Origin: Chrysophaeum taylorii | Lineage: Eukaryota; Sar; Pelagophyceae; Pelagomonadales; Pelagomonadaceae | Assembly: GCA_029834535.1 (NCBI GenBank) | Contig: JAQMWT010000521.1 | Span: forward strand, 1-64,000 | DNA length: 64,000 nt | Direction: 5' to 3' | In this document: positions 1 to 10,348 of the stretch, piece after piece | How positions within the stretch are numbered: the first letter of the stretch is position 1 | Layout: the number at the start of each line of letters is the position of its first letter | Notes under the pieces: generated by a model | Seen by the model: the letters and a program-made list of their open reading frames with translations, nothing else | Told to the model about the DNA's origin: nothing | The model's database searches: none | Program-made: the position numbers and the translations under genes

Positions 1-1284
1 GATTCCAGAGCGCAGGGCTCTGCCGTAGCCCATAAAGCGATTTTAGCAGCTTGGGAAGGCGACGGCCTTGATACTTAGTGTCTTCTGGATCCAGTAGTTA
101 TATGCCTTGCGGTAACTTGACATAGACGTGAGAATCGATGGGGGCTTGAACGAACGCGTTGGGCACGTCTAGACATGAAGCCGAAGCTGCGCAGCTAGAG
201 CGAGGACACAACGGATGCCGGTGAGCTGCGCCATCGGGCTGAACGTGTCGAAGAATTCGGCACCAAGGGAAGCGAGAAACCCCCTTAGCACCAACCTCGC
301 CTTGTGCTTGAGATACTCGCCGGCGGCGTTGGTCGTTAGACGCAACACCAGCCGGGCATCGATGGGATTGGAGTTGGCCATCGGCAGCGATAACTTGAAG
401 CAGCCGAACTTGACAATGTCGAAGATATCCTTGGAAATCGCGGAGATGTAGACCTTGCGATCGGCATCTGAGAGACCTTTTAGACAGGTCAGCTCATACT
501 CATCGATCTTGACGTCTTTGGCCTGAATCTTATACTCATCTGGGCCGACAGTGCTGGGATCTTGATCTTGAGTCAAATACGTGATCGCATAAGAAGCGGC
601 GTCAGACTGAGTGGGAGCATGGTCGGGAACTTCGACTAGTTGAACTACGAGCAGAGGATCAGCTTGTAGGTGGGCCTCAATATAGTGAGCCTGCACGGCG
701 ATGTAGTCCTCGATATCAGAGAGATGGGGTTCGAAATCTCCATAGGAGGATTGATTGTGGGCCATTAGGGCATGGGGCGTCAGTAACGCATACGCATATT
801 GAGCGGGAGGCACTCGGAATGCTTGGGCGTGCTCGGTAATTAGATGAACAAGAGCGCGAGGTAAGTGGAAATCCGAGAGGCTGGAGGTGTCGAGAAGGTG
901 AACTGGTGAAGCAAACGACGGATGGGAATGACTGCTCTGATGCACACCAGAAGATGCACGTGAAGATGATTGCGATAGCGCTTGGTGAATGTGAAGATGA
1001 AGGGCATGTGTAAATTCCCCCTCTGGGGGCATAGCCATCCAGTGGATGCCATTAGCAGCATGCAGGGAGTGGAGGGTGGGGTCGGAGAAAGTGATGTATT
1101 TCTTGGACAGATCATATTTGAAGTCGGCGAGCGTACCACCAGCTTGCTTGTGAGCTGCGACCGTGGGTGACGCAATGCGAGTTTGGACGGCTTGGAGATT
1201 AGTTTTGCGTCGTTGTTGAGGTTGATTATGACCTTGAGTGAGACGGTGAGTATCTTGCGAGAATAGCACACGAAATGTTTGCAA
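1..1284 (-). pseudogene. Copia-A copy 1 reverse transcriptase, N-terminal part, frameshifted
   Basis: The main frame (1,284-169) ends with copia RT (RVT_2) hallmarks: KARLVLRGF, then FDTFSPMA, then a conserved leucine-rich helix. It breaks near 170-175. In the next frame the RT continues with LDVPNAFVQAP and VYVKLPQGI, meets an in-frame TAA (complement of 98-100), and goes on through LLKSLYGLRQSPALWN to the window edge. These are the classic copia 'DV..AF', 'LP.G' and 'LYGL.Q....W' blocks. The upstream part is a Pro/Gln/His-rich linker. One frameshift and one stop make this copy non-functional. The rest of RT and RNase H lie outside the window. Confidence 0.85.
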
Positions 1285-1350
1285 AATAGGCGAAGCATTT
1301 TGTGGGAACTCAGACGTCGTAGGTGTTGCGACTGGAGCAGCTGGAGCGGG

Positions 1351-1716
1351 TTATGGAACTGGAACTGGAACTGGAGCCGGTGCTTGAGTAGAGGTAGTCC
1401 CCCTCTCGTGTTCAGTGTCAGGTGACACGGCAATCCCCCTCTGCAACGCATCACTGGGGGTGCTTTGAACAGAAAATGGTACCTCAGGAGAAGGTGCAGG
1501 TTGTGGGGATTGTTCATAGTGAGGAGGAGATTTAGAAGTTAAGTAAGGAAAAGTAAGTTTATAAGAGATACGGACCTGACCGTCATCGGGATTAAGAACA
1601 ACATCAGCTAAGTGGTTGACATGAGGTGTAACCAGCGGGTTAATGACATTAGCGCCACATAAGTAGATGTAGGGACGACAGCGATGTTGGTATTTATGAA
1701 ACTCATTAGACTCCAA
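1351..1716 (-). pseudogene. Copia-A copy 1 integrase-RT linker
   Basis: A 121-codon frame continuing the polyprotein between the integrase core and RT. It begins with a block containing NEFHKY and PYIYLCGANVINPLV. The same block is present in copy 2 at about 62,739-62,830, so it is genuinely coding in the family. It then becomes Pro/Thr/Ser-rich with a Pro-Val dipeptide run, which is typical of the hypervariable copia linker. It is separated from RT by stops and a frame change. No separate function is assigned. Confidence 0.7.
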
Positions 1717-2299
1717 ATGCAGATAACAGACAGAACCGAAGGGTTTTTAGGTGGCCTTGTCGAGGAACATTACATTGGCCTAGCAACATTCGTTGAGGAC
1801 TTTGCACTTTATTATAAATGCGTTCGAGAGAGACATTAGGAAGGAGATTATACGATTGAACAGCAGGAATTACAGCCCAGAGAAAATGTGGAGAAGGGTC
1901 AGTTATTGGGTGACCCTTGTACGACACATTTAGTAGGTTCCTAAGTCTAGTGGATGCGGCAGTGGCCATGTGACCAACAGCAGCTTCTACGTCACGATTA
2001 AACACATGCAAGTAAGAAGGCGGGAAAGCAGGCATGTTAATACCATGTTCAACACGATAGGGAGTGGTAATATACTGGGACAAACAGGGTTCAAAGGAGG
2101 CACAGTATATTTGTATTGATTGTACATGAACATAAGTAGAACAGAAATTACGAATATATTCGAGGGCATTACAAAATTCGCTAGCATTTGTTGTGCGACA
2201 AGAGTAGATTAACAAAAAAATCTGAAATAAGACACTTGAACACCAAAATGTGTCGGAAGAGGCCCCACTCGGAGAGGACTGAAAAATATCCACCATCAC
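1706..2299 (-). pseudogene. Copia-A copy 1 integrase core, C-terminal half
   Basis: This frame aligns with 62,204-62,696 in copy 2. Shared blocks are CRTTNASE, YITTPYRVEHGI, AVGHMATAASTRLRNLL and PHFLWAVIPAVQSYNLLPN. In copia integrases this is the second half of the catalytic core, ending in the helix before the linker. The expected context of the DDE glutamate (usually NG..E) reads YRVEHGI here, so the Glu is present. The first Asp lies in the preceding segment. Frame breaks at both ends mark it as a pseudogene. Confidence 0.75.
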
Positions 2300-2778
2300 A
2301 TGCCCAAGCTTCGCCAGGCTGAAATATTTTTCTCGAAGGAGGGCTGGTACTTTAAATGGCGGGGATGCAGGAACTTCTTCTTGTGTAAAGTGCAGTCTAC
2401 ACAGAATTTCCGATATGGTACATCAGACGGATGATGACCAGGGTTTGAAATGACTTGAACAGCCTTTGTGGCTTGCGAGTCACTCGAGTGATGAGTATTG
2501 TGAAAGTTAGTTGCGCGTCGCTGTGCATCACGAAAAGCGAGGGTACCACGAGCATGTACCTTTCTGTCGTAGGAAGCATGTTTCTCATGTTGTTGTCTGG
2601 GAGTTATTAGAGAGATGTGCTTGGATTTGGATTTAGAGGAAGAAGTCGATGTATCATCTAAAGATGAGACGTTAGACATAAATACACGTGCAACAGAATC
2701 GACATCAAACAAAGGAAGTTCGGGATTTGATAACAGAGTTTCACAACATTTGAAAGTTGTAGTGGATATATGTTGCAT
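2296..2778 (-). pseudogene. Copia-A copy 1 pre-integrase zinc-binding region
   Basis: A 160-codon frame. The C-terminal part contains histidines followed by KFCVDCTLHKKK, an HHCC-type zinc-binding arrangement that precedes the integrase core in copia polyproteins. Copy 2 has the equivalent at about 61,690-62,110 with the same FCVDCTLHKK-like block in another frame. The N-terminal part is Ser-rich spacer, also present in copy 2. It leads directly into the integrase core frame just downstream on the minus strand. Confidence 0.7.
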
Positions 2779-2885
2779 TGTGTGGAAACTCTGGGTTATT
2801 TGTTGTGTGTGATCTGTTTGAAATATATTGGTGAAGAAAGCTGGCCTGTATGTTTTAGTTAGTGAGGCATGATCGGGATCGAACG

Positions 2886-3249
2886 CTTACCCCGATCGCC
2901 GACTGCGGTTGCGATGGAGGACGGTGCCTCATGAATCCTGAGCCTTGCGAGGGCATCCGCCCTCCCGGCGTAGGTTGGCACCTATTCGCCTCCCGGGCGG
3001 CCGGTTGGCAGCCGGAACGTTCGCAGTGGGACGGGGTATGGCCGGGGGGCGCAGACGGAAGGTTATCGACGAGTTGGTTGTCAGTCACATCGCGGTCTCC
3101 TCGTCGCATGGCGACAAGCTTGATGGTCACTCTCCGCCGACCGAATTTTCGGCGCTCCTCGTCTACAGGCCCGTGATTCCGGACTGGCTTCTGTCGGTCC
3201 GGCCTGGCTCCCATGCTCGGGAGAGGTCTGAAGTTAGTTAGTTAGTTAG
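2886..3249 (+). mobile_element. TTAG-tailed short retroposon (SINE-like), copy 1
   Basis: A 364-bp insertion flanked by a perfect 15-bp target duplication, GATCGGGATCGAACG, at 2,871-2,885 and 3,249-3,263. The 3' end is (TTAG)4. The uninterrupted site is seen in Copia-A copy 2 near 61,580-61,595, which proves insertion. Its last ~65 bp match the 3' end of the LINE at 12,890-12,995. Shorter copies lie at 48,867-49,126 and 52,039-52,301. No convincing long ORF, and no good tRNA-type B box was seen at the 5' end. It is therefore a SINE of unclear head origin or a LINE 3' fragment. Confidence 0.85.
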
Positions 3250-3263
3250 ATCGGGATCGAACG

Positions 3264-4813
3264 TTGGAGATAGGCTACTTCACGCAAATCACAAACGATC
3301 GGACACAAGTTTGTATACAATACATGATAGGTGCCAGCTGGAATAGCGTTAGCAATCATGTCACGACACAGACCAGGAGATATAGACAAAAGAAAATTAA
3401 TTTGGTGCGCTGAAAAGTTATTGGCGCGTGCCAATTCTCGTGTCGAATAGTGTCGAAAGACGACCAACTCGTGGATCGTACACCAACATGCTTGTATATC
3501 AACGAATAGTGGGAGTGGGTGTATGAATGGAATGGATTCTAGCGCCCATTCCCCTGACACTAGAGGCAATGAACCCCAGGTACCTGCTTTGAGACAAATT
3601 CATGTCACTTAGAGCAAAGGACCTGTCGACAAACTCGAGATGGTTAGACTTCGAGTAGAAGATGAGAGAATCCTGAAGCACAGGAGAGCTGTGTGACACG
3701 AGGGTGTGCATTAAGCAGCGTGTGTCCCGTCACGATGATATGCTTGACATAGCCATAAGAAGCCAGTCGCAGATTCAACACAGCCGTTTTGTCGACTCCA
3801 CTCTCATGCGATTGCCGAGTGTAGGTCTCGCCAAAGGGGTTAATGTGGGCTTGCTATTTAGAGGAAGGGTTGGTGACGGTGATGTCACCGCATGCGTGTC
3901 TTCCACCTGTGATGTAGATGATGGAGGAACTTGAGGATTTATTTATAAATAACCTATGTGAAGGTTGGTTAGTTTCGGACGTTGTAATACGAAAAGACAC
4001 AGATAAAGTGATTGAGTTAGGGAACAAGCGTCCCTCAATATTATACAAAATGACAAATGCCTTGAGTTCGATAGGCGATGTCATACAAGACAAGGGCTGC
4101 TTGGAATTCGTTAAGTGTCCTATGCGAAAATTTGCGATGTCCTTTATTTCATATTGGGATGGGTGCTCCGTCGTCTTTTGAGGATGTAGCCGGAGAAAGA
4201 GCACAGTTAGTGTCTCTAGTTCTGCTACAGTCAGACGAACAGACCCTGTGCGATTAAAATATCCGAATGTCTTGGGATGAGACACATAAGGCGCATCTGG
4301 GAAGACTTGCGTCCATGGTTCATCGACATATAGCTTTCGACTTGTAGCGTTGCTATTATCCGCAATGTCAAGAAAGGAGGTGAGCCTTTTATTACGCCAG
4401 GTGAGCAAGCATAGCGGTCCAGAATTAAACTTGCGAGCAACAAGGATCCACCGTTCCCTAGCTTGATTGTCGCCACATAAGTAACAAGGAAAGCGATCAC
4501 AGATGTCCACCGTGTAGTGCATCGAAGAAAAGAGTACATTAGCAACTCTGATATGAACTTCGAAGGTTGCACCATGCGGTGGTGTCATCTCCATAAGGAG
4601 GACAAGTGGTTTTATGAGTTCAAGCACCCTTAATGCGCTTGGAAATAGGGAATCGTCCATATCTCGCTCGAAAGTCGAGATGGCTCTCCCGTTGATTACA
4701 TGTCTGTTGGTGCACGGGGACGTCAATTCCACAATATCCGAGTAGTATTTGGCGCGTTCATTATCAGACGCGCGGTGCAAATACGCAAGAAACATCGGAA
4801 GAGAGGGAAACAC
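3264..4813 (-). pseudogene. Copia-A copy 1 pol, region between protease and integrase
   Basis: Overlapping minus-strand frames at 4,813-3,854, 3,711-3,499 and 3,569-3,246 form one decayed coding stretch. It matches copy 2 at 47,981-48,544 (shared SHPKTF.YFNRTGSVRLTVAE and ITGGRH..GDITVTNPSSK) and at 61,351-61,600 (shared HYSTREL.CANNF.AHQ and IANAIPAGTYHVLYT). The second half corresponds to the gag-pre-integrase segment of copia elements. The first half is not a domain I recognise. Frame shifts near 3,850 and 3,550 break it. Confidence 0.65.
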
Positions 4814-5228
4814 TTCAATGGAATTACCAAACTTTGTTCAAAGCATGTGCGCAAGATTTTCTTCGCTCTCAACAAGAACTTTGACGTTAATGTTAAGTCG
4901 CAAGTCATTGGTAGCACATGCCAAGAGTGCTGGAGTGGATAAGCCGGCGCAAAGTAGAGTCACCGAGGGTGCACGAGAAATAGAAGCGGATGTCACAGTA
5001 TGATGCAAGTTGGGATTAAATCTGCGTCATACAGGAGGCGAGTTATGCTTGCGTTTATAGTGAAGCTGCGAACATGGACTCCAAGATAGACTCGAGCCAG
5101 GGAAGATAAATTACACGTTCAAGCAGCTTGGCATATAATCCTTGCATTTCACATTGCTCACTAAAAGAACATAGCTTGAACTGCAACGAGCGAAGTTCCA
5201 TCTTTCGCGCCTTAGCTTGCTGCAGAGA

Positions 5229-6450
5229 TTAGATTGGAAGCGTGCGAAGCAGGCTCTCCAGCCTGAACAGAGGAATCCGAACATTATCATCAATTTTACT
5301 GGTGATGTTAGACTGCCCCTTGAACTCAATCCCGAAGAGATGCATGCCTAGCTTGTCTTCGCCCCATTGCGTCATGCTTATCATGTGCAGATCAGGGTCG
5401 TTGTGTGGGTTTTGCTTAGGAAGAAACAAGGCGACATCAAGCTTGACGTAGCCAACATCAGGATGCTTCGGTAGAGCTGGGATGACTGTACGCATGATCG
5501 TCGCAAGGGTGATACTTTGAGTGTCAGGAGCAGTCGGAATTACTGGAGACAGTGATTCTGGCAACTTAACGATATGTAAGTGATCTGCGCAACGACGACC
5601 TCAAGAACCAGTGATGTGACATTTACCCAAAGAATATTTGTAACGCCACCAGGCGTTTACTCCTTTCAAATCGACTAATCTCAACCACAATCATTTCACG
5701 AGTCTCCGGATTGAAGCTCGTGAGCAGTGTGAAGGTTGATCGACAGGAAGGAAGCGCTCCTCAACCCGCTCGGCACCCTCGAGACGTCGAGGGCACAGTC
5801 GAAGCAGGGTAAGAAGTCAGCGCGCATGATCCTTTCCTGCCGCATCGACGTCGAGGGCGGCCCAAGCGAGGAGTGGCACACGCCCTGAGCACAATCCGGT
5901 CGAAATGGTGGAAGGTGGTGCCGCAGTCGGAACAAAGCGATCGGCGCGAGACAACCAGCGTGCACAAGCCGTCGCCCTCAACTAGGATCTTGTGAGCGGG
6001 CGTGTGGAAAGACCAGTCCTTGCTTTTCACCGGCGCCGTGTGCCACGCGCCATTCGTGCCGAAGCACGCCGGATTTGCGCATGAGCAGCAGGCTAGGCCG
6101 AATTGCTCGCAGACCCTCTTAGGCTCGCCGTCCTCGAAGTTGACGAAGGCGACCCGACGCCCTTGAATACAGACGTCGTCTTTTGATGGACGCAGGCGGC
6201 GCCCCAGTTGGTCTCGCGCTGCTTTTCCCTTGTACTCGTAGACAATCTTCGAGCGGCCCTGCTTGTACACTCGGAATAGCACCGAGGTGCGGCGCCGCGC
6301 CCAAGAGGGTTCCTGTCGCGCCACCGGCACAGAGTCGAAGAAGACGTTTGGCACCTTGTCGCACATGGCGCCATTAATATCGTGTTGAGAAGCACAAGAA
6401 TCGGCATATCCCGGTGTTGTCATAATGGGTAAATTATATTCGTTATACAA
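5229..6450 (-). pseudogene. Copia-A copy 1 aspartic protease, split by an insertion
   Basis: The start of the protease (6,450 to about 6,366) carries YADSCASQHDI. The remainder resumes after an insert at about 5,600-5,229 with PKHPDVGYVKLDVALF. The same two blocks are adjacent in copy 3 (10,949-11,335), where the active-site block reads LDSCAS and the later block PDHPGIGYVKIDYA. The canonical retropepsin triad is D-S/T-G. Both copies here have D-S-C-A-S. The intervening ~740 bp is foreign (see the zinc-ribbon fragment). Confidence 0.65.
5620..6365 (-). mobile_element. Inserted fragment with zinc-ribbon transposase-like ORF
   Basis: Foreign DNA inside the Copia-A protease. The minus-strand frame from 6,365 has clustered cysteines (LACCSCANPAC, then RSLCSDCGTTF) resembling the zinc-ribbon part of some eukaryotic transposases, for example the KDZ group. 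That assignment is inference. Its 3' part (5,640-5,843) recurs in the same orientation at 45,885-46,075, where the protein-level block LWLRLVDLK is conserved. An imperfect palindrome (AACGCC-acca-GGCGTT) lies at the left border in both copies. Exact ends and target duplication were not resolved. Confidence 0.5.
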
Positions 6451-6498
6451 CTTGAGGATTGTAGCATAGCACGCAGCATAGCACGCACGTGTGGAGCT

Positions 6499-7421
6499 TT
6501 ATCCAAATGCATACTGTGTTAGAAAGGTCTGCATTTGCTCAGAGGGTGTAACAACCAAAGTGAAAGCGTTATTTAGCTTTGGAAGTAGCCTAGGCGGTTC
6601 AGTACCATCATCTTGCTCTCCATCGTGTTGAGTTTTATTCTGTGACTCACCAGATTTCGGAGGAGCCTCCAGAGTTTGACAGCGGAAAATGGCACTTTGA
6701 GCTTTGGCATTTATGTGTTGCAATAGTGGTTGCGGGATATTGTCGATTTCATCGTCGTTAATAGAAAGAAAGGTATGAAACATCTCTTCCGTATCAACGC
6801 CCCCCCTCTGCTCCGCATCACTGGGGGATGTTGTAGGAGCAGAAATATTTACTTCATCCTTTTCTTCTGTTACAGGGGCGGATGAATCGGACTCGAGAAA
6901 ATTAGAAATGGCTTTAGACATGGACTCGACACGCGACATGTAAAGCTGTACTTGTGCAGCTTCTTCAGGCTCAAGGGTCTGTGTGGAAGCCTGGGAAGCA
7001 GTAGTCCACAGGGTGTTTAAAGGAGCCCATTTCTTCCTGTACATTATCAACATCAGTGGAAGAACTAGGGTTCGCGTCCTGTAATTTACCAAACAGATGG
7101 AGAAGTCGCTCGGCCTGATAATTGGCCCTTTCCATAAGAGACACACTTGAGCGTGCGCTGCGATTTGTAGTCTGTGAGTAAACGGGTCGGTCGTAACTGG
7201 TGCCTTTGGTATTATAGTTGGATAGCGGCCTGTAATAATAAGTGTCTCAGGCGAGATCGTCGAAGATATATCTTTAACGTTGCGCAATTACGTGCATAGA
7301 AGCCAGATTTACCTGCAACTGTAGCCAGCAAAGAATATGTGCTATTTAAGCCGCCATGTGACTCCTGAATGGTATCCATTAATAACACCTCTGGGGGTTT
7401 CGATGCTGTCGCTCCAGGCAC
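6499..7421 (-). pseudogene. Copia-A copy 1 gag, C-terminal region
   Basis: Two overlapping frames (7,421-7,212 and 7,287-6,499) carry the acidic, Ser/Thr/Glu-rich C-terminal gag region just before protease. The first contains ESHGGLNSTYSLLATVAGKSG. The second contains a long acidic spacer ending in QMQTFLTQYAFG. The equivalent region of copy 3 is 11,366-11,680. No CCHC knuckle is visible. Between 7,422 and 7,913 the gag is broken by many stops, so this is a degraded coding remnant. Its role in capsid assembly is inferred only from position. Confidence 0.55.
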
Positions 7422-7913
7422 TTAAGGAATCCAAGAAGATGGCTTGTCCAAACGGCGATTAGTTGAGAACTTTGTTTCATTATAAATCTTCAACAGGAAC
7501 TCAAGCGACGGGCGCACGCAGTCGGATCCACTAATTTTAGCAAAGCAGGATCCCGAGTAGTGTCATTGCTGGAACGCGTCTCGTAGATCATCGACCACTC
7601 CATAAGTGATTGCAAATAGCGTTCGTGTTCGGAAGGATTAGCATATATCTTATAGATCTCCTCATGCGCTTTAAGTGCGATGATGGAGTCACTAAACTGA
7701 ATATTTGACTCTTCTTGTTGAGTTGATTAGCCTGAGTATGAAAAGCAAGCAATTGGTCAACAAACACATGAGCGTCCCAGTGAGCGTCATTTCGTTAAAT
7801 TGCATTTTAAAGTTCGGAGACGTCCGTGGAGGGCACGGTCTCATAATAATAAAAAGATAAGAGCATTGTCGCTCTTGTCTTGTTTGGGTGCGCGCTTAAG
7901 GCATATATATCTT

Positions 7914-8543
7914 TTAATTGTGCCCAAATGGCAAGGGCGGCTTGTTGATCGACTCCAGGTTGAAGAGCGTGTAGAGGAAACTTGCGTATGTTTCCGCGTA
8001 CTTGTTCCAGTCGGCTTTAGAGAGACCTGAGAATGCTATGTTGGTTAGAGACGAATCATACACTATTGATTTGGGGAATTGAACATTTAAAAGGGTTAGG
8101 GCGCGTTTAACGTCAGCGTTTAATTCCGGCCGTACAAGATTGTACGAATCTCGGAAAAATAAGCGCTCAAGCTCGTTGCGCTCGTCGTTATTTAAATGAT
8201 GAGAGCTGTTGATGTGCCATGTCTTGAGATGCTCCGGAAGAGCGGATTCATCTAGAAGATGCAGGGCTTGAACTTGTTCAGCTTTCCAGCGAGCGCAAAT
8301 CTCTTCGATCGCCTCGTCGAGTAAGACGTTGTAGTCGGGGGTATTCCTTATGAACGCCTCGTACGAGTCGAACGCGAACAACGTGTCCGCGTGCGCAAAT
8401 GTCATGTGCCTACGAAGCATTTCCAACTGCAAGCTGGCCTTTGTATAATTATCTTGGAAGCGTAGACCATCGGCTAGCTTGTCAACTAGCGTCCGCTCTA
8501 GTTTTTTAATATCCGTCGTAGAGACGGGCTTGGACTTTGCCAT
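7914..8543 (-). pseudogene. Copia-A copy 1 gag, intact N-terminal 209 codons
   Basis: Opens with a real ATG (complement of 8,541-8,543) and runs 209 codons before a stop. The protein is hydrophilic and helix-rich, starting MAKSKPVSTTD, with motifs such as LDEAIEEICARWKAEQ and LNNDERNELERLFFR. Position (first coding unit, upstream of protease, integrase and RT) identifies it as gag, which would form the virus-like particle shell. Downstream codons to 7,422 are littered with stops, so the full gag is not expressed from this copy. Confidence 0.6.
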
Positions 8544-8802
8544 GATTGTGGTCTTGTGGTGGACTTGATATGAGGGATGTATGTGTGTGTCCTATGAAGA
8601 TAGGTTAGAGGACTGATAAACAAATGCGACCCATATGAAAGAAGGGTTCTAATGCGCGCTTGTAATATGTACAATGCGCATTTTTAAAGCGCGGACTTAT
8701 GTACAAGACCAAACAGATCAACATGCCAGTTAAGCATGGTAACCTGAAGCTGATAGGCAATATATTAATTACCTGTCAGACAGTCCTGGGTTGGGGAATG
8801 CA

Positions 8803-8926
8803 GGAAAAAAAGCCGCGCATATTCCGCAGTATGCGATGGAAAAGTTAGTTTTATTGCATCATGGAAAAAACCCGCGCATATTTCCGCAGTATGCGATGGG
8901 AAAAGCTAGTTTTATTGCATCATGCA
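8803..8926. repeat. Tandem duplication of a ~62-bp unit
   Basis: Two adjacent copies of about 62 bp, each containing CCGCGCATAT, CCGCAGTATGCGATGG and TAGTTTTATTGCATCAT, differing at a few positions. They lie upstream of the Copia-A copy 1 gag start, in its 5' untranslated or LTR-like part. They may be promoter or enhancer repeats of the element; the sequence alone does not show this. The surrounding 8,544-9,330 has no credible ORF. Confidence 0.75.
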
Positions 8927-9488
8927 AGTGCATGTGTCCAGCGACCGACCCAACTCGGTCACGAATCAATTAACTGGTGGGCACGCACCGTCACATAACA
9001 AATATGTACAGTAGACCAACACCAAACACAATCGTCGTATCGTACTCGTAATCAGGCGTGAAGTGATCACTTCATTAAACGACAAAACAGTTGGACTAAC
9101 ACAACTACGCGTCTGGGCCCATTACCTGGAGAGATTTGACCCTCTCCGGGTATATGGTAGAGACCGCGTGCGGTCTTAGGCGTGTACAGACCATTCCGCA
9201 TGTCACGTGGTACTACCTTACGGCACGCACCTGGTGTATTTCTCCTTGTCAGACGAGACACTCTAGATGATATCTCATATCTAGATTGAATTGCACGCGG
9301 AAGGGGAGGGGAGGGTAAGCATGAGGGAAAGCCGCATTAATTCGGAGAGAAAACCCTCATGATGATGGATATAAGAAAAGGTGCGAAGAGGTCCAGAGCG
9401 TAGTGCATATTATGAGTCAACTCTCTGGAACAACACAGTTTATGTCGCTCGTCCTCGGTAATAGAGTGGAGATGGCTAATAAAAGAAG

Positions 9489-10348
9489 GGCTTGGCGACA
9501 GCCGCATCCGAGGGGGGGAGAACAGCGTTTTGCTGGGCGCGGGGGGCGCCACCCCCCAGCGCTAAAGTTTTGTGTCGGGGGGGGAGTCTGCGACCTCCCA
9601 GCACGAAAGTTTCGTGCTAGGGGGGTGTCTGACCTGACCACCGCGCACGCACTCTAGAAGAGGCCTCGAATGCTGGCCGAGCGCCCAGGTGGTCAGCAGA
9701 GCTATAGAACTACGGACGGCCACGGACTGGGTGCCGGCGACTCGGCCGGGAGGGAGCGCCTCTGCTAGCCTCGCGCTCTTCGCGGGCATATTCATTGAAA
9801 GAATCGGACAAGAGGAGGCGCGGCTGCAGGAAAATCACAGTGGCTTAGCCATACGCGCGACTCCGAGCCGTAAAACTTGTCGTGATATTGTACGCGCCCT
9901 GTCCTCAAGACGACGATGATGACGACAACGAACCGCCCCCGCGAACATGGCGAGGCCTACGAGCCAGACTCCGTCGACGAGCCCGCCCTCGATGAGGAAG
10001 AGGATGAGAGCCCAGCTCCAGAGGAGAACCTCCGAGACTACCTCATGGACCTCGGAGACGCCACATTCTACCATGAGGCCGCCACATTCCTTGCGACCCA
10101 TTCAGCGTCGCCAAAGACCCCCCTCGAAACCCAATTTCCCTGCCAAACTGTAGCCTACGTATGTAGAGCCACTCAGGTGCTGCGGTGCCCGTCGTCCTAG
10201 TGGGGAGGGGGGGGGGGCGATCCCTCCGCGCTATAGGGGAGACCTAGGGCAGGGGATATCGACCCCCCAGCGCCAAGCTTTCGTGCTGGGGGGGCGTTCT
10301 TTTCGTGTTCTCGCGCGCCCCTCCCCCGGATGCGGCTGTCGCCAAGCC
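9489..10348. mobile_element. 860-bp DNA transposon with perfect 22-bp TIRs
   Basis: Ends are perfect 22-bp inverted repeats (9,489-9,510 and 10,327-10,348), beginning GGCTTGGCGACAGCC and flanked by the 3-bp direct repeat AAG (9,486-9,488 and 10,349-10,351). G/C-rich subterminal palindromic blocks occur near both ends. Internally there is an acidic 94-codon frame (9,916-10,200, with PALDEEEDESPAPEEN), not recognisable as a transposase. It is probably a non-autonomous element. It interrupts Copia-A copy 3, whose coding similarity resumes on both sides. The superfamily is not assigned; 3-bp duplications occur in CACTA and Harbinger groups. Confidence 0.85.
9551..9627. repeat. Palindromic subterminal repeats of the TIR element
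   Basis: Two related G-flanked palindromes near the left end. The clearest is AGCACGAAAGTTTCGTGCT at 9,600-9,618, a perfect 9-bp stem, preceded by C-runs and followed by G-runs. A third copy lies near the right end at about 10,263-10,297 (CAGCGCCAAGCTTTCGTGCTG core). Such repeats often bind the transposase; here that is inference. Confidence 0.7.

Larger units (their letters stand above)
1..9050 (-). mobile_element. Copia-A copy 1, decayed Ty1/copia retrotransposon
   Basis: Minus-strand Ty1/copia element read from gag (8,543) down to reverse transcriptase, which runs off the left edge. Order is gag, protease, integrase with a zinc-binding region, then RT, as in Pseudoviridae-type elements. 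Coding pieces are broken by frameshifts, stops and two insertions (retroposon at 2,886-3,249; zinc-ribbon fragment about 5,620-6,365). A second copy of the same family lies on the plus strand at 47,908-48,659 and 61,217-64,000, and a third at about 9,331-13,440. The right limit is approximate because no clear LTR edge was found; 8,544-9,330 is 5' untranslated or LTR-like sequence. Confidence 0.85.

Noticed and set aside
2855-3241. Arg/Gly-rich ORFs of ~100 codons on both strands
   Set aside because: They lie within the TTAG-tailed retroposon and change with each truncated copy; no conserved frame.
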